Shown here: positions 1-7,232 of the stretch, one piece after another | Layout: every line of letters begins with the position of its first letter | Position numbering within the stretch: the first letter of the stretch is position 1 | DNA from: Deinococcus radiopugnans ATCC 19172 | GTDB taxonomy: Bacteria > Deinococcota > Deinococci > Deinococcales > Deinococcaceae | DNA: 17,964 nt | Reading direction: 5' to 3' | Assembly: GCF_006335125.1 (NCBI RefSeq) | Contig: NZ_VDMO01000042.1 | Span: 1 to 17,964, forward strand | The notes under the pieces: model-generated | What the model was told of the DNA's origin: nothing | What the model saw: only the letters and a program-made list of their open reading frames with translations | The model's database searches: none | Program-made: the position numbers and the translations under genes

Positions 1-102
1 GGCGCGGAACAGCTGTGCCATGCGCTGCGGTGGAACCTGCCCGAGTTACCTGAGTTGGTCAGGCTACTGAGCACGCCGTTTCACGCATCAGGAGCGGCTT
101 GA
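1..102 (+). CDS. C-terminal end of an unrecognised protein (partial)
   Basis: An open frame enters from the left edge and ends at TGA 100-102, giving 33 residues. It contains a leucine/proline-rich stretch (LRWNLPELPELVRLL). I do not recognise the family. The short tail, the lack of a following gene in the same unit and the nearby insertion sequences would fit the C-terminus of a transposase, but that is only context. The rest of the gene lies outside the window. Confidence 0.35.
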   Translation, partial: GAEQLCHALRWNLPELPELVRLLSTPFHASGAA

Positions 103-395
103 AGCTAAGATGTCCGGTACAGAGGAATGACACCAGAAAAAGACAACGGCATGCACTTGCCGATTCTCCTCCCAATGAAATTCCATGGAGCGATTATGCC
201 GTGAGCAACGATAAAAAAGCAAGCGAGTCGCTCCGCGACTCGGCTTCACTGACCCCATGTCTAAAGCCAGGGGCTTGCGTGAAGCATTTAGTCACAGACT
301 GAGGGATCGCCCTTCGTGCCGCTTGACTGCGTCCAGTACGTCATTTCCAGCGAAGGGTCAGGTCCTGGGAGACCGACCGAGGGGAGACCCTCACA
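103..395. other. Intergenic DNA without a convincing gene
   Basis: About 290 bases with no open frame showing family resemblance. Two short plus-strand frames (99-302, 257-526) have no ribosome binding site and unremarkable composition. The stretch holds a minus-oriented terminator-like hairpin (212-245) and a spaced inverted repeat, CCCTTCG at 310-316 against CGAAGGG at 351-357. The segment near 261-296 (CTAAAGCC ... TTTAG) vaguely resembles the structured ends of IS200/IS605 elements, but not enough to call one. Confidence 0.4.
212..245 (-). terminator. Orphan rho-independent terminator-like hairpin (minus strand)
   Basis: On the minus strand a ten-pair stem with a one-base bulge (221-230 against 235-245, four-base loop) is followed by GC and a run of six T (213-218). 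That is the shape of an intrinsic terminator reading leftward. No minus-strand gene immediately upstream is recognisable, so it may be a relic of a lost gene or element. Confidence 0.4.
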
Positions 396-424
396 CTGAG
401 TGCAACCACGATGTGCGCTATACT
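396..424 (+). promoter_or_regulatory. Candidate promoter of the cold-shock gene
   Basis: TATACT at 419-424 matches the -10 consensus at five of six positions. The region 17 nt upstream (CTGAGT, 396-401) is a poor -35 box. If used, the transcript would start near 431 and carry a leader of about 85 nt, as expected for cold-shock genes, with a strong hairpin inside it. Confidence 0.3.
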
Positions 425-453
425 CGTCACGAGTGTTCTTTATTTCGGATTGA

Positions 454-490
454 CCCCGAGGTGCTCCAAATTATCCGCTCGGGGCCTTTT
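454..490 (+). promoter_or_regulatory. Leader hairpin with U-tail upstream of the cold-shock gene
   Basis: CCCCGAG (454-460) pairs perfectly with CTCGGGG (478-484) and is followed by CCTTTT (485-490). This is terminator-like and ends 26 nt before the cold-shock start codon. It could be the terminator of an upstream transcript or, if the promoter at 419-424 is real, an attenuator or temperature-responsive structure in the leader. The sequence alone does not decide between these. Confidence 0.4.
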
Positions 491-516
491 CGTATTTGGA
501 ATTCAAGGAGTCGAAC

Positions 517-777
517 ATGCCCGTAGGTACAGTGAAATGGTTTAACGCAGAGAAAGGCTTTGGCTTCATCGAAACACCCGGCAGCCCGGACGTGTTCGCG
601 CACTTCAGCGCGATCCAGAGCAGCGGCTTCAAGAAGCTGAACGAAGGCGACGAAGTGGAATTCGAAGTCGAAGAAGGACAGCGCGGCAAGGGCCCCCAGG
701 CCAAGAACATCGTGGTCACGAAGGCTGGACCTGCCACTGGGTTTAGCGACCGCCCTCGCCGCGACGATCGCTGGTAA
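517..777 (+). CDS. csp: Cold-shock domain protein (CspA family)
   Basis: An 86-residue single cold-shock domain protein that should bind single-stranded RNA and DNA as an RNA chaperone in the cytoplasm. The N-terminus has the family signature [15 protein letters not shown] with RNP1 (KGFGFI, residues 13-18). RNP2 appears as VFAHF (about 26-30), where most homologues have VFVHF. After the roughly 67-residue fold there is a basic C-terminal tail rich in Arg and Asp, common in high-GC relatives. I chose ATG 517 because AAGGAG lies at 505-510 with six-base spacing and the protein then begins at the usual family N-terminus; the longer frame from 496 adds seven unrelated residues. Monocistronic: a hairpin leader precedes it and a strong terminator follows. 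Confidence 0.95.
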   Translation: MPVGTVKWFNAEKGFGFIETPGSPDVFAHFSAIQSSGFKKLNEGDEVEFEVEEGQRGKGPQAKNIVVTKAGPATGFSDRPRRDDRW

Positions 778-801
778 TTGAACCAACCTCTCAAACTGGA
801 G

Positions 802-831
802 AAGGGAGCCCGCAAAGGCTCCCTTCTTTTT
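802..831 (+). terminator. Rho-independent terminator of the cold-shock gene
   Basis: A perfect nine-pair stem, AAGGGAGCC (802-810) against GGCTCCCTT (817-825), with a six-base loop, is followed by CTTTTT (826-831). It lies 24 nt after the cold-shock stop codon. Confidence 0.85.
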
Positions 832-883
832 GGCGGATTGATTAGCGCGGGGCGCAAACTTGTGACTTCAGTCGTGAGTAATA

Positions 884-897
884 CGGACTCCGATTAA
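884..897. repeat. Left terminal inverted repeat of the IS630 element
   Basis: CGGACTCCGATTAA, an exact inverted match to 3748-3761. The outside dinucleotide is TA. Confidence 0.8.
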
Positions 898-906
898 AAA
901 GTGTAG

Positions 907-1455
907 AATTCAAGGATCAAATCCTTTCATTCTTCCGTTGAACTTCAGCACTCCGCTGCCGACTTCTGGGGCATCTTCCGGGCCAGCACCTGCGCTGTTG
1001 AACGGCGCAGAGCACAGTTTTTCGCGCTTCTTGCCGAAGGCAAGAGTGAGACTGAACTTCTGGCGTTGACTCAATATTCCGTCTCGGGTGCGCGCAAAGT
1101 CCTGCATCGGTATCACACCCTGGGGTTGGACGGTCTGGGGGATGGCCGCGCCGACAATCTAGGCGCGCCCACGGTCTTGACCGAGGCGGAGCAGCAACAG
1201 TTCGCCGCCCGTCTGCGCGGGGATTTTGACCAGGGCATCGTCTGGAGCGGCAAAATGGTTCAGGACTGGATTCGGGAGCACTTTGGCAAAACGGTGTACC
1301 TGGGCCGCACCTATGAGTTCATGCGACTGGCCGGGTTCTCGCCCCAGCGTCCACGCCCCCGACATGTCGGGGGCAACGAGGCCGACCAGGAAGCGTTCAA
1401 ATCAAAATCCTAGTGGAGCGGCTTCGCGCAGCGGAGCGGCTCCACCCTCACGTCT
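907..1455 (+). pseudogene. IS630-family transposase, N-terminal fragment
   Basis: The frame is open from 907 (after TAG 904-906) to TAG 1411-1413. It encodes a helix-turn-helix region (AEGKSETELLALTQYSVS, then GLDGLGDGRADN) and the linker ending DQEAFK, typical of IS630 transposases. No ATG or GTG lies in frame at the expected N-terminus; the first standard start is TTG 1066, in the middle of the helix-turn-helix, so the original start is probably mutated. Homology then moves into the -1 frame (ILVERLRAAERLHPHV, about 1407-1454). A one-base loss or -1 slippage at AAAA 1404-1407 would explain this. Sequence similarity stops at 1455, where the ISL3 element begins. The C-terminal half resumes at 3224. 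Confidence 0.8.
1449..1455. repeat. Target-site duplication of the ISL3 element, left copy
   Basis: CACGTCT is repeated directly at 3224-3230. Taken as 8 bp the copies are TCACGTCT and ACACGTCT (7/8), which fits the 8-bp duplications known for ISL3 elements. Joining the flanks through this repeat restores one continuous transposase frame (HPHV|SLWAMDEH). Confidence 0.7.
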
Positions 1456-3222
1456 GCATATGCTGGCTAATCCGGCACCCGCCGGGTCACCCGCAGCTTC
1501 CGTGCTGGGGATGTCAAGCCAGCAGAACTCGACACTTCAGCAGATCGAGATTCGCCCGGCCATACATCTGCCGTTTGATCAGCTTCAGCCGATGAACCTG
1601 GCCTTCCGTCTGTCCATTGCTCCATGGGGATTCAATCGCGCCGCAGATCGCTGCGAAATCCTTCTTAAAACTGCGCCCCAGTCGTTGGATTTCCATCATG
1701 CCGCTGTCCAGCGCCGCCTGGATCCAGCTCGCCAGCAGGGCCGAGCCTGACGTGGGGGCCTGCCGAAGCAGCGACGTGAGTTGCTGGATCAAGGCATACG
1801 TCGCCTGACCCTGTGGCCAGCGGTCCACCAGGAGGCGCAGCCTCCTGGTCATCTCCGGGGTCAAACGGTCTGGGTCCAGGGTGAACAGCCAGGACACCTC
1901 GCGGACCCCGAGCCGCTTTTCCCGCACGGGGGTCAGGCCCGGTTGATCCGCTGTCGCTGGTGGTTCGTGGCCTTCGCGCAGCCACGTCACGTACGCTGAC
2001 ACACCGCTGAATGCACCCTCATAGCCCTGCTGAACCAGCGTGTCGTAGATCTGGGTCACCGTCCATTCCCGCTGCGCCATGCTTGCCCGGATCAACGTTG
2101 CGTGCCGGGTCAGGCTGCTGGGCGGCGTCTGCCGTATCGGAAAGCCTTCACGCCTCAGCCACTCAGTCACCGTACTCCGGGCCAGTCCCACCTGTCGGGC
2201 AATCGCACTGAAGGTGTGTCCTGCGGCGAACAGCCTGGCCACCTGTTCATATCGCTGAGCCCGTTCTGCCCGCCGGGCCACGACGATCCGTAACCGTCCC
2301 CGGGTTGTCGTGCGACGCGGCTGGGCCGCTGGCAAGGCCAGCGGCCTCTCGGGCAGGGGGACCAACGACGTTGGCATGGAATCAGGAGATTCACGCAGCT
2401 GATCCCGGTGGTGTCGCAACCAGGCCTACACGGCCTCGCGGATGTTTCCGAACAGATGGAAACGGTCCGCGATCTGCTGAGCGTCCGGTGCGCCGGACGC
2501 GGCCCCACGCGCGTAGTCTCCCGAGCGGTCCCGGCTGATCACCTCGACGCCGGGATGGTTCTGGAGCCACTGTGTCAGTGTGGCTATTTCACGGTCTGGC
2601 AGCAGGTCCACTACCCTGTGGCGCTCCAGGTCAATCAGGATCGTGCCATACGTCTTCCGGCGGCGAAAGCAGAAGTCATCGACGCCCAGGACTCTGGGCG
2701 TGGTGAATGAGGGCAGGGGAAGACGACGAAGCAGTCGCAGCAGGGTATCGGCGCTCGTGACTTCCCCCAGGATCTGAAGCAGTCGGTGGCCACCTTCTCC
2801 GCCAACTTGCAGAGCAATCTGGCTCTGACGCTGGGCCAGTCGACAGGTGCGCTGGGCATGCGGTTCAAGCCAGTCGGGCCAGCGCTCCGCGAAGGTCACA
2901 CAGCCACAGGCCGGATTCAGGCAGCGGAAGCGACGCGTGTGAACGAACAACGTCACGGGGCGTTGTCCGAGGGCGAGATCCTGCGGCCGACGAACGTAAT
3001 GGCTGTGAATATGGGCACTCAGGTGCTGACAGTGGGGACAGGGGCGGTGGGAGGATTGATCCTGCACCCGCAGGATCAGATGTTCGCCGTCCTGAACGGA
3101 TTCCAGCAGCTGCCACGAGTCGGGGAGGAAGGAAAAGTCCATCCCTCAGTATTCGGCTTGGGCTGCCCCCAGCACGGAAGCTGCGGGTGACCCGCCGCTG
3201 GCCGGATTACACCAGCGTATGC
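1456..3222 (-). mobile_element. ISL3-family insertion sequence inserted in the IS630 transposase
   Basis: A 1767-bp element with imperfect inverted repeats of about 55-60 bp: 1456-1510 matches the reverse complement of about 3166-3222. Shared stretches are GCATA(T/C)GCTGG, TAATCCGGC and GGGTCACCCGCAGCTTCCG. It carries one minus-strand transposase gene of the length usual for ISL3 (about 540 codons), interrupted by an in-frame stop. The direct repeat CACGTCT outside both ends marks the insertion. Confidence 0.8.
1514..3142 (-). pseudogene. ISL3-family transposase with in-frame amber stop
   Basis: A single minus-strand frame from ATG 3142 to TGA 1514-1516 is broken by one TAG codon at 2426-2428 (codon 239 of 543). 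The N-terminal part has an ISL3 zinc-ribbon (CPHC at about 35-38, CLNPACGC at about 74-81), a helix-turn-helix, and the first DDE residues in VLGVDDF (about D155) and SRDRSGDY (about D204). The second part has a further helix-turn-helix (FSAIARQVGLARSTVTEWLR) and the last catalytic Glu in SNGQTEGQVHRLK (about E513). The stop falls right after RFHLFGNIREAV, where relatives usually have Glu, so GAG to TAG is the simplest explanation. Reading frame and homology are intact on both sides, so this is a recent nonsense change rather than decay. Confidence 0.85.
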
Positions 3223-3223
3223 A

Positions 3224-3230
3224 CACGTCT
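3224..3230. repeat. Target-site duplication of the ISL3 element, right copy
   Basis: CACGTCT, the direct partner of 1449-1455. Confidence 0.7.
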
Positions 3231-3751
3231 CGTTATGGGCCATGGATGAACATCGCATTGGCCTCCAACCCATCACGCGGCCCGTCTGGACACCCACGGG
3301 CCACCCCGCCACCCGGCCCGTCGAGCCACGCTATGAATGGCTGTATCTGTATGCCTTCGTCTGTCCTGAAAGTGGCGCCAGCCAGTTCTGGCTGGTGCCA
3401 GAGGTCACCAAACGCGCCTACCAACTCGTCGTGGCCGCATTCGCGGCCAGTCTCGGGGCAGGGCCAGATCATCACATTGTGCTCGTTGAAGATGGTGCGG
3501 GGTTTCATGTCCCTCCACTGGAGGGACATCCCCCTGGCCTGGAGACGGTGACCCTGCCACCCTATTCGCCAGAATTGCAGCCGGTGGAGCGCGCCTGGAA
3601 CTTGACGGATGAGCCACTGGCCAACCGATGTTTTGAATCACTTGCTGAACTCCAGGAAGCACTCGGTGAACGGTGTGCCTGGCTGGAAACCCAACCCGAT
3701 CTCATCACGCAACATACCCTGTTCCACTGGTGGCCTCTCTGTACGAATTAA
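3224..3751 (+). pseudogene. IS630-family transposase, C-terminal catalytic fragment
   Basis: The remaining half of the transposase that starts at 907. The ORF has an ATG at 3242, but homology begins before it (HVSLWAMDEHRIG). The three acidic residues of the DDE domain are visible: WAMDEHR, VEDGAGFH and PPYSPELQPVERAW. The stop TAA 3749-3751 lies inside the right terminal inverted repeat, as is usual for compact IS630 elements. It lacks the DNA-binding half and is not expected to be active. Confidence 0.85.
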
Positions 3752-3761
3752 TCGGAGTCCG
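3748..3761. repeat. Right terminal inverted repeat of the IS630 element
   Basis: TTAATCGGAGTCCG, an exact inverted match to 884-897, followed by TA. Confidence 0.8.
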
Positions 3762-3768
3762 TATAATA

Positions 3769-3898
3769 CGGATTCCGATTGAAAGGTGTTGAAAACACCT
3801 GGAAATCCGAGCGAAGCGAGCAGGAGAAAAACGGGTTCCGGACGTGGAGTGGAGGAATCGGCGCTCTCCCGATTTCTACACGGAATAAACGGAATCCG
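3769..3898. repeat. MITE-like small non-coding repeat (Deinococcus type)
   Basis: A 130-bp segment bounded by CGGATTCCG (3769-3777) and CGGAATCCG (3890-3898), with TA outside both ends. It contains the short hairpin AGGTGTT-GAA-AACACCT (3784-3800) and the motif GAGCGAAGCGAGC. I recall very similar sequence among the small non-coding repeats of Deinococcus genomes, but cannot check here. The terminal nine bases differ from the neighbouring IS630 ends (CGGACTCCG) at one position, and both continue ATT, so it may be a non-autonomous element moved by an IS630-type transposase. No coding capacity. Confidence 0.7.
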
Positions 3899-3910
3899 TA
3901 TAAGTCCCGT

Positions 3911-3940
3911 GTCGGCCCGCCAGGGCCGACCTTGCTTTTG
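3911..3940 (+). terminator. Terminator-like hairpin after the repeat
   Basis: GTCGGCCC (3911-3918) pairs perfectly with GGGCCGAC (3923-3930) across a four-base loop, followed by CTTGCTTTTG. On the plus strand this resembles an intrinsic terminator. The stem-plus-tail resembles, in opposite orientation, the helicase terminator at 4334-4360. Confidence 0.5.
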
Positions 3941-3976
3941 TTGCACTTGTTCGTCGTTGGTTTCATGCGCTAAGCA

Positions 3977-4279
3977 TCGGATGCGACCACTGGCCAGATC
4001 AGCGTGATCTTGACGCAGCTTGGTCCATTGGACTTTGTACGACGTGGCCACCTGACGCGGGGCGTTGCAGGCCATCTGAGACGGCAAGCCGAACTTCGCG
4101 CGCAGGTCTTCATAGACCAGCGTCTGAAGCCGCATGCCTGCCGAGAGCTTGTTGTTGGCAAAAGCAATGCCAGACGTGTAGTTCAGCGCGTCCCGGTAGG
4201 CCAGCGTGACGGCGTCCAGAGCGATTTTCTGCTCCGGGCTGTGCCGCAACTTGAGCTTGGCGGTGAGCGTGATCTTCAC
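3977..4279 (-). pseudogene. tnpB (IS200/IS605 RNA-guided nuclease) N-terminal remnant
   Basis: About 101 codons with clear TnpB N-terminal character: the start KITLTAKLKLRHSPEQK, then TLAYRDALNYTS, then GLPSQMACNAPRQVA. Full-length TnpB is about 370-420 residues; the RuvC-like catalytic Asp and Glu and the zinc finger are all absent, so this fragment cannot cleave DNA. GTG 4279 is chosen as start because relatives begin M-K-(L/I)-T-L-T-A-K; there is no good ribosome binding site. Homology ends around GRIR (about 3977), after which the frame runs into unrelated repeat DNA. No tnpA was seen. Confidence 0.75.
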
Positions 4280-4333
4280 AAAGAGGAAGATAATGCACAA
4301 TGTTGTGAACAGTCAAAGCAACAGATGCCTGAC

Positions 4334-4360
4334 AAAAAGCAAGGCCGTCCTGCGGGCGGC
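4334..4360 (-). terminator. Rho-independent terminator of the helicase gene
   Basis: On the minus strand GCCG-CCC-GCA-GGA-CGGC (4360-4344) folds as a stem with one mismatch, followed by CTTGC and five T (4338-4334). It begins 26 nt after the helicase stop codon. Confidence 0.6.
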
Positions 4361-4385
4361 AGCGCTATCCCTCCCACGACTGAAG

Positions 4386-7196
4386 TCACGGGACTCCCGC
4401 CCTTTCTTGAAGCTGCAGCCACGCCCGCGCCACCGGGTCCGAGAGCAGCGCCACCTCCACCCACTCGCCCTCCGAGTTGGCGGCCAGTTTCACACGCACC
4501 TTCAACGCCGGGTTCAGCACGTAAAAGCCCTTCTGCACGCGCTGCCACAGCTTGCGGGCGGGGATGTAATTGCTGTCTACCTCGGCCCGCGCCATGACGT
4601 GATTGAAGTACGAGCGCTTGCGGCGGGCCTCGCGCAGTACGGAGAATGGAAAGAATTCCAGATTGGTTTGCAGGGCGTCCACGTAAAAAGCCTCGCCTCG
4701 CCGGTACAGATCGCTGGGCGTCAGTTCCGGGTGATGCAGTTCGGAAGTGTAGCCGGGCCACTGCGCGAGCATTACGCTCAGGAAGTAAAACTCCGCGCCC
4801 TCGTGGCCCAGGCGCACCAGCCGGTCCCCCACCAGCACGTCCAGCGCGCCGGGCCGCACCCGTTCGTACACTGGCCCCAGACGGGTTCGCGCGTACTCCA
4901 CGTCCTGCATGGCTGTTTCCAGCGCCAGCATGTGCGGCGTGCGCCCGAACAGATCGGTCTGGGTCACATCTGCGCCGCGCTCCAGCAAGGCGTCGATCAG
5001 GGGCAGGTTGCCCGCCAGCACCGCCAGCATCAGTGGGGTCAGGTTCTCGGGGGTGCGGTAGTCCACGCCGTATTTATCGGCGTCACCCAGGACGGCTCGC
5101 AGGTTGGGATCCGCAAAAGCCTTGCGGTGCTTGTCCAGCACGGCCTGACGCTGAATCTGGCGGTCTTTTTCGTTGTTCCGGAGGTACGACTGCGCGGGCT
5201 TGATCTTGAGATCCCTCATCTCCTCCAGCAAAGCCCCGGTGCGGTTGAGCAGCGCGTAATCCAGCAGGTTGCGGGCCAGCTTGGGATCGCCTGGCCTGGC
5301 GCGAACCTCGGCCTCCATGCGGCGCAGGGCATCGGGAGTCCAGACCTCCCAGGGCACGTCCCGCTGCATGAGGATGCGGCGGCGGATGTCCCCGGCCTGC
5401 TCCTTCTTGCCCTGCAATTCCAGCTTGCGGGCCTCGCGCTCCCAGTCGTCGCGGCTGGCCTGCCTGACCCGCAGTTGCTCGGCCTCGTTGCCCAGCGTCA
5501 CGCCCAGCAGCCCCAGCAACGGATGACGGGTGTCGCTTTCTACCAGAATCACGCGGTTCACAGCGCGGGTGACAGCCACGTACAGCGCATTGACGTAGAA
5601 CTTGTAAATTTCCAGCGACTTGTCTGACTTGTCCCTGGCGCGGCTGTATTTCAGATCGTCTTTCTGAAGGTCTTCGGCGGTCACACCCTCCACGATCTCG
5701 CGGTAGGTGGCCCGCTGAGAGCTGATGAAATTGCTCAGGATGATGTTGGGGTATTCCAGCCCCTTGGCCTCCTGCACGCTGAACACCAGTGGCGTCCCAA
5801 AGGACCTGCGGGCCTCGCCCTTGTCCTCGTCGCGCAGCACCAGCACCGCGTAATCGGTGCTGCCGCGCGTCTGCTCGTCCAGATGCCGTTTCACGCGCGC
5901 GTCGTCGGGCAAAAAGGTCACGCTGCCCGGATCGTCGGCCACCGCGTGCACCAGAAAGTTGCTTTCCCGGTCCACGCTGCCGAAGCGGGCGTGCTTGATC
6001 TTGAGCAGGGCGTTCGCCACCCGCGTCACCTGCGAGGCGTTGCGGAAATTGGCGCGCAGCACGTTGATGGCCTGTCGCTCGGCCAGGGCCGGGTCTTTCC
6101 ACAGCAGCGTCTTGACCGCCGCCCACGAGAAGAAATTGGGATGCACGATCTGGTTGCTGTCGCCGCACAGCAGGAACTGTCCCGGCACCTTCAGCGAGGC
6201 CAGGATCAGCGCCAGTTGCGCCGCCGTCAGATCCTGTACCTCATCCACCACCACGAAGTCGTAGTCCGGCGTGGCCGACTTGAGATAGCCCGAGGCCACG
6301 ATGCTGGAGTCGTACAGCCGGCTGTCCGTGAGCCAGCTGAGGTACTTGCCGAACAGCTCGTACACCTGCGGGCGGTGTTCGGCGTCGTAGATGGATTGCC
6401 GCACCCCCAGATTCAGGTACGCCTCGCGCGCCAGCGGGCCTTCGGGGGAACTGCTCAGGACGCCACGAAACTCCTCGAACAGCTGGTGGGCGTCGGTGAA
6501 TTTCAAACCCGGCTGCCGCGAAAACCAGCCCCGGAAATCCTCGAAGGTGACCTCGCGCCCCGGCGGCACCCGGATGGTGTCCAGATACTCGCGGAACGAC
6601 AGGAACTGCACGTCCTGGGCCTCGTTTTCAAAGCCGTGGGCGGCGTACAGGCCCGCCGCGCTCTGGGCCAGATACGGCGAGAGGGTCACGTACAGCACCT
6701 GCCCCGGCAGCTCGCGCAGTTTCTGCAGCGTCAGGGCGGTCTTGCCGCTGCCCGCCGACCCCACCAGGATCACCGGGGCCGGGGTGCGGTAGACCTCGTC
6801 CTGGGTGTCATCGAAGGAAATCACCTTGTCCAGCAAGTGAAATTCGCTGCGGGTTGGATGCAGGTAGCGCAGCGGCTGAGCCTCGGCCTGCGCCTCATCC
6901 GGCGACAGATCGGGCAGTTTGGCCTCGTCAATTCGCGCCCCACGCAGAAACCGCGATTTCTCGTAGGCGTGCTGATGGATCACTTCCAGGGCCAGACACG
7001 CCGTTTCCGGCCCGTGCTTCACGAAGGTCAGCAGCAGGCGGTTGGTGTCGTCCAGCCGGGCGCGGTAGTAGTGGCCCTGGGCCAGTTTCTTGACATCCGG
7101 GGTCTTGAAGTCGTCGCGTTCGATGGCCTCCTGCACTTTCCTGAGCTGCTTCTTGACACGGCCCGAGTCCAGATCGCGGTAGGTCAGAAAACGCAT
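4386..7196 (-). CDS. SF1 UvrD/Rep-like helicase with RelE-like N-terminus and ankyrin segment
   Basis: A 936-residue protein. Residues 1 to about 95 resemble the RelE/ParE toxin fold (GHYYRARLDDTNRLLLTFV). The helicase core follows: Walker A GSAGSGKT (about 146-153), Walker B VVVDEVQD (about 315-322), CGDSNQIV (about 344-351, motif III), NFRN (about 393), EAKGLEY (about 476-482, motif V) and YVAVTRA (about 539-545, motif VI). All catalytic motifs look intact, so ATP-driven nucleic-acid unwinding is likely. Residues about 713-760 read as ankyrin repeat (NLTPLMLAVLAGNLPLIDALLERGAD, written here as NLTPLMLAVLAG then LIDALLERGAD). ATG 7196 is chosen because TACACT sits six bases upstream with no Shine-Dalgarno, as for leaderless mRNAs. 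It stands alone between mobile DNA and the sialic acid locus. Role unknown: repair, toxin-antitoxin-linked or phage defence are all possible. Confidence 0.88.
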   Translation of the reverse strand: MRFLTYRDLDSGRVKKQLRKVQEAIERDDFKTPDVKKLAQGHYYRARLDDTNRLLLTFVKHGPETACLALEVIHQHAYEKSRFLRGARIDEAKLPDLSPDEAQAEAQPLRYLHPTRSEFHLLDKVISFDDTQDEVYRTPAPVILVGSAGSGKTALTLQKLRELPGQVLYVTLSPYLAQSAAGLYAAHGFENEAQDVQFLSFREYLDTIRVPPGREVTFEDFRGWFSRQPGLKFTDAHQLFEEFRGVLSSSPEGPLAREAYLNLGVRQSIYDAEHRPQVYELFGKYLSWLTDSRLYDSSIVASGYLKSATPDYDFVVVDEVQDLTAAQLALILASLKVPGQFLLCGDSNQIVHPNFFSWAAVKTLLWKDPALAERQAINVLRANFRNASQVTRVANALLKIKHARFGSVDRESNFLVHAVADDPGSVTFLPDDARVKRHLDEQTRGSTDYAVLVLRDEDKGEARRSFGTPLVFSVQEAKGLEYPNIILSNFISSQRATYREIVEGVTAEDLQKDDLKYSRARDKSDKSLEIYKFYVNALYVAVTRAVNRVILVESDTRHPLLGLLGVTLGNEAEQLRVRQASRDDWEREARKLELQGKKEQAGDIRRRILMQRDVPWEVWTPDALRRMEAEVRARPGDPKLARNLLDYALLNRTGALLEEMRDLKIKPAQSYLRNNEKDRQIQRQAVLDKHRKAFADPNLRAVLGDADKYGVDYRTPENLTPLMLAVLAGNLPLIDALLERGADVTQTDLFGRTPHMLALETAMQDVEYARTRLGPVYERVRPGALDVLVGDRLVRLGHEGAEFYFLSVMLAQWPGYTSELHHPELTPSDLYRRGEAFYVDALQTNLEFFPFSVLREARRKRSYFNHVMARAEVDSNYIPARKLWQRVQKGFYVLNPALKVRVKLAANSEGEWVEVALLSDPVARAWLQLQERAGVP

Positions 7197-7202
7197 GGGG
7201 AC

Positions 7203-7232
7203 AGTGTAGAGAATGACCGGGGAGAGTGTGAT
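7203..7232 (-). promoter_or_regulatory. Candidate promoter of the helicase gene
   Basis: On the minus strand TACACT (7208-7203) acts as -10, six bases before the ATG, with ATCACA (7232-7227, four of six consensus bases) as -35 at 18-base spacing. This geometry predicts a leaderless or nearly leaderless transcript. Confidence 0.45.

Larger units (their letters stand above)
884..3761 (+). mobile_element. IS630-family insertion sequence, split by an ISL3-family element
   Basis: The ends are perfect 14-bp inverted repeats (CGGACTCCGATTAA at 884-897, its reverse complement at 3748-3761). Each is flanked outside by TA (882-883, 3762-3763), the target duplication known for IS630 relatives. Between them lie the N-terminal and C-terminal halves of an IS630 transposase. 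Removing the inner element (1456-3222) and one target copy leaves about 1.1 kb, the usual size of an IS630 element. The transposase is dead: no standard start codon near the expected N-terminus, a one-base frameshift at about 1404-1407, and the ISL3 insertion. The element could only move if a transposase were supplied from elsewhere. Confidence 0.8.

Noticed and set aside
99..302. 67-codon plus-strand frame that might be a small gene
   Set aside because: No ribosome binding site, no recognisable motif, and it spans a minus-oriented terminator hairpin.
2426..2428. Amber codon read as an unusual amino acid
   Set aside because: Nothing in the window suggests amber recoding. A Glu (GAG) to TAG change in a transposase is far simpler.
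4371..4400. IS200/IS605 end overlapping the helicase stop codon
   Set aside because: Short hairpin GACTGAAGTC and nearby text recall such ends, but the helicase has a fitting terminator just beyond and there is no paired end, so the helicase C-terminus was not called truncated.
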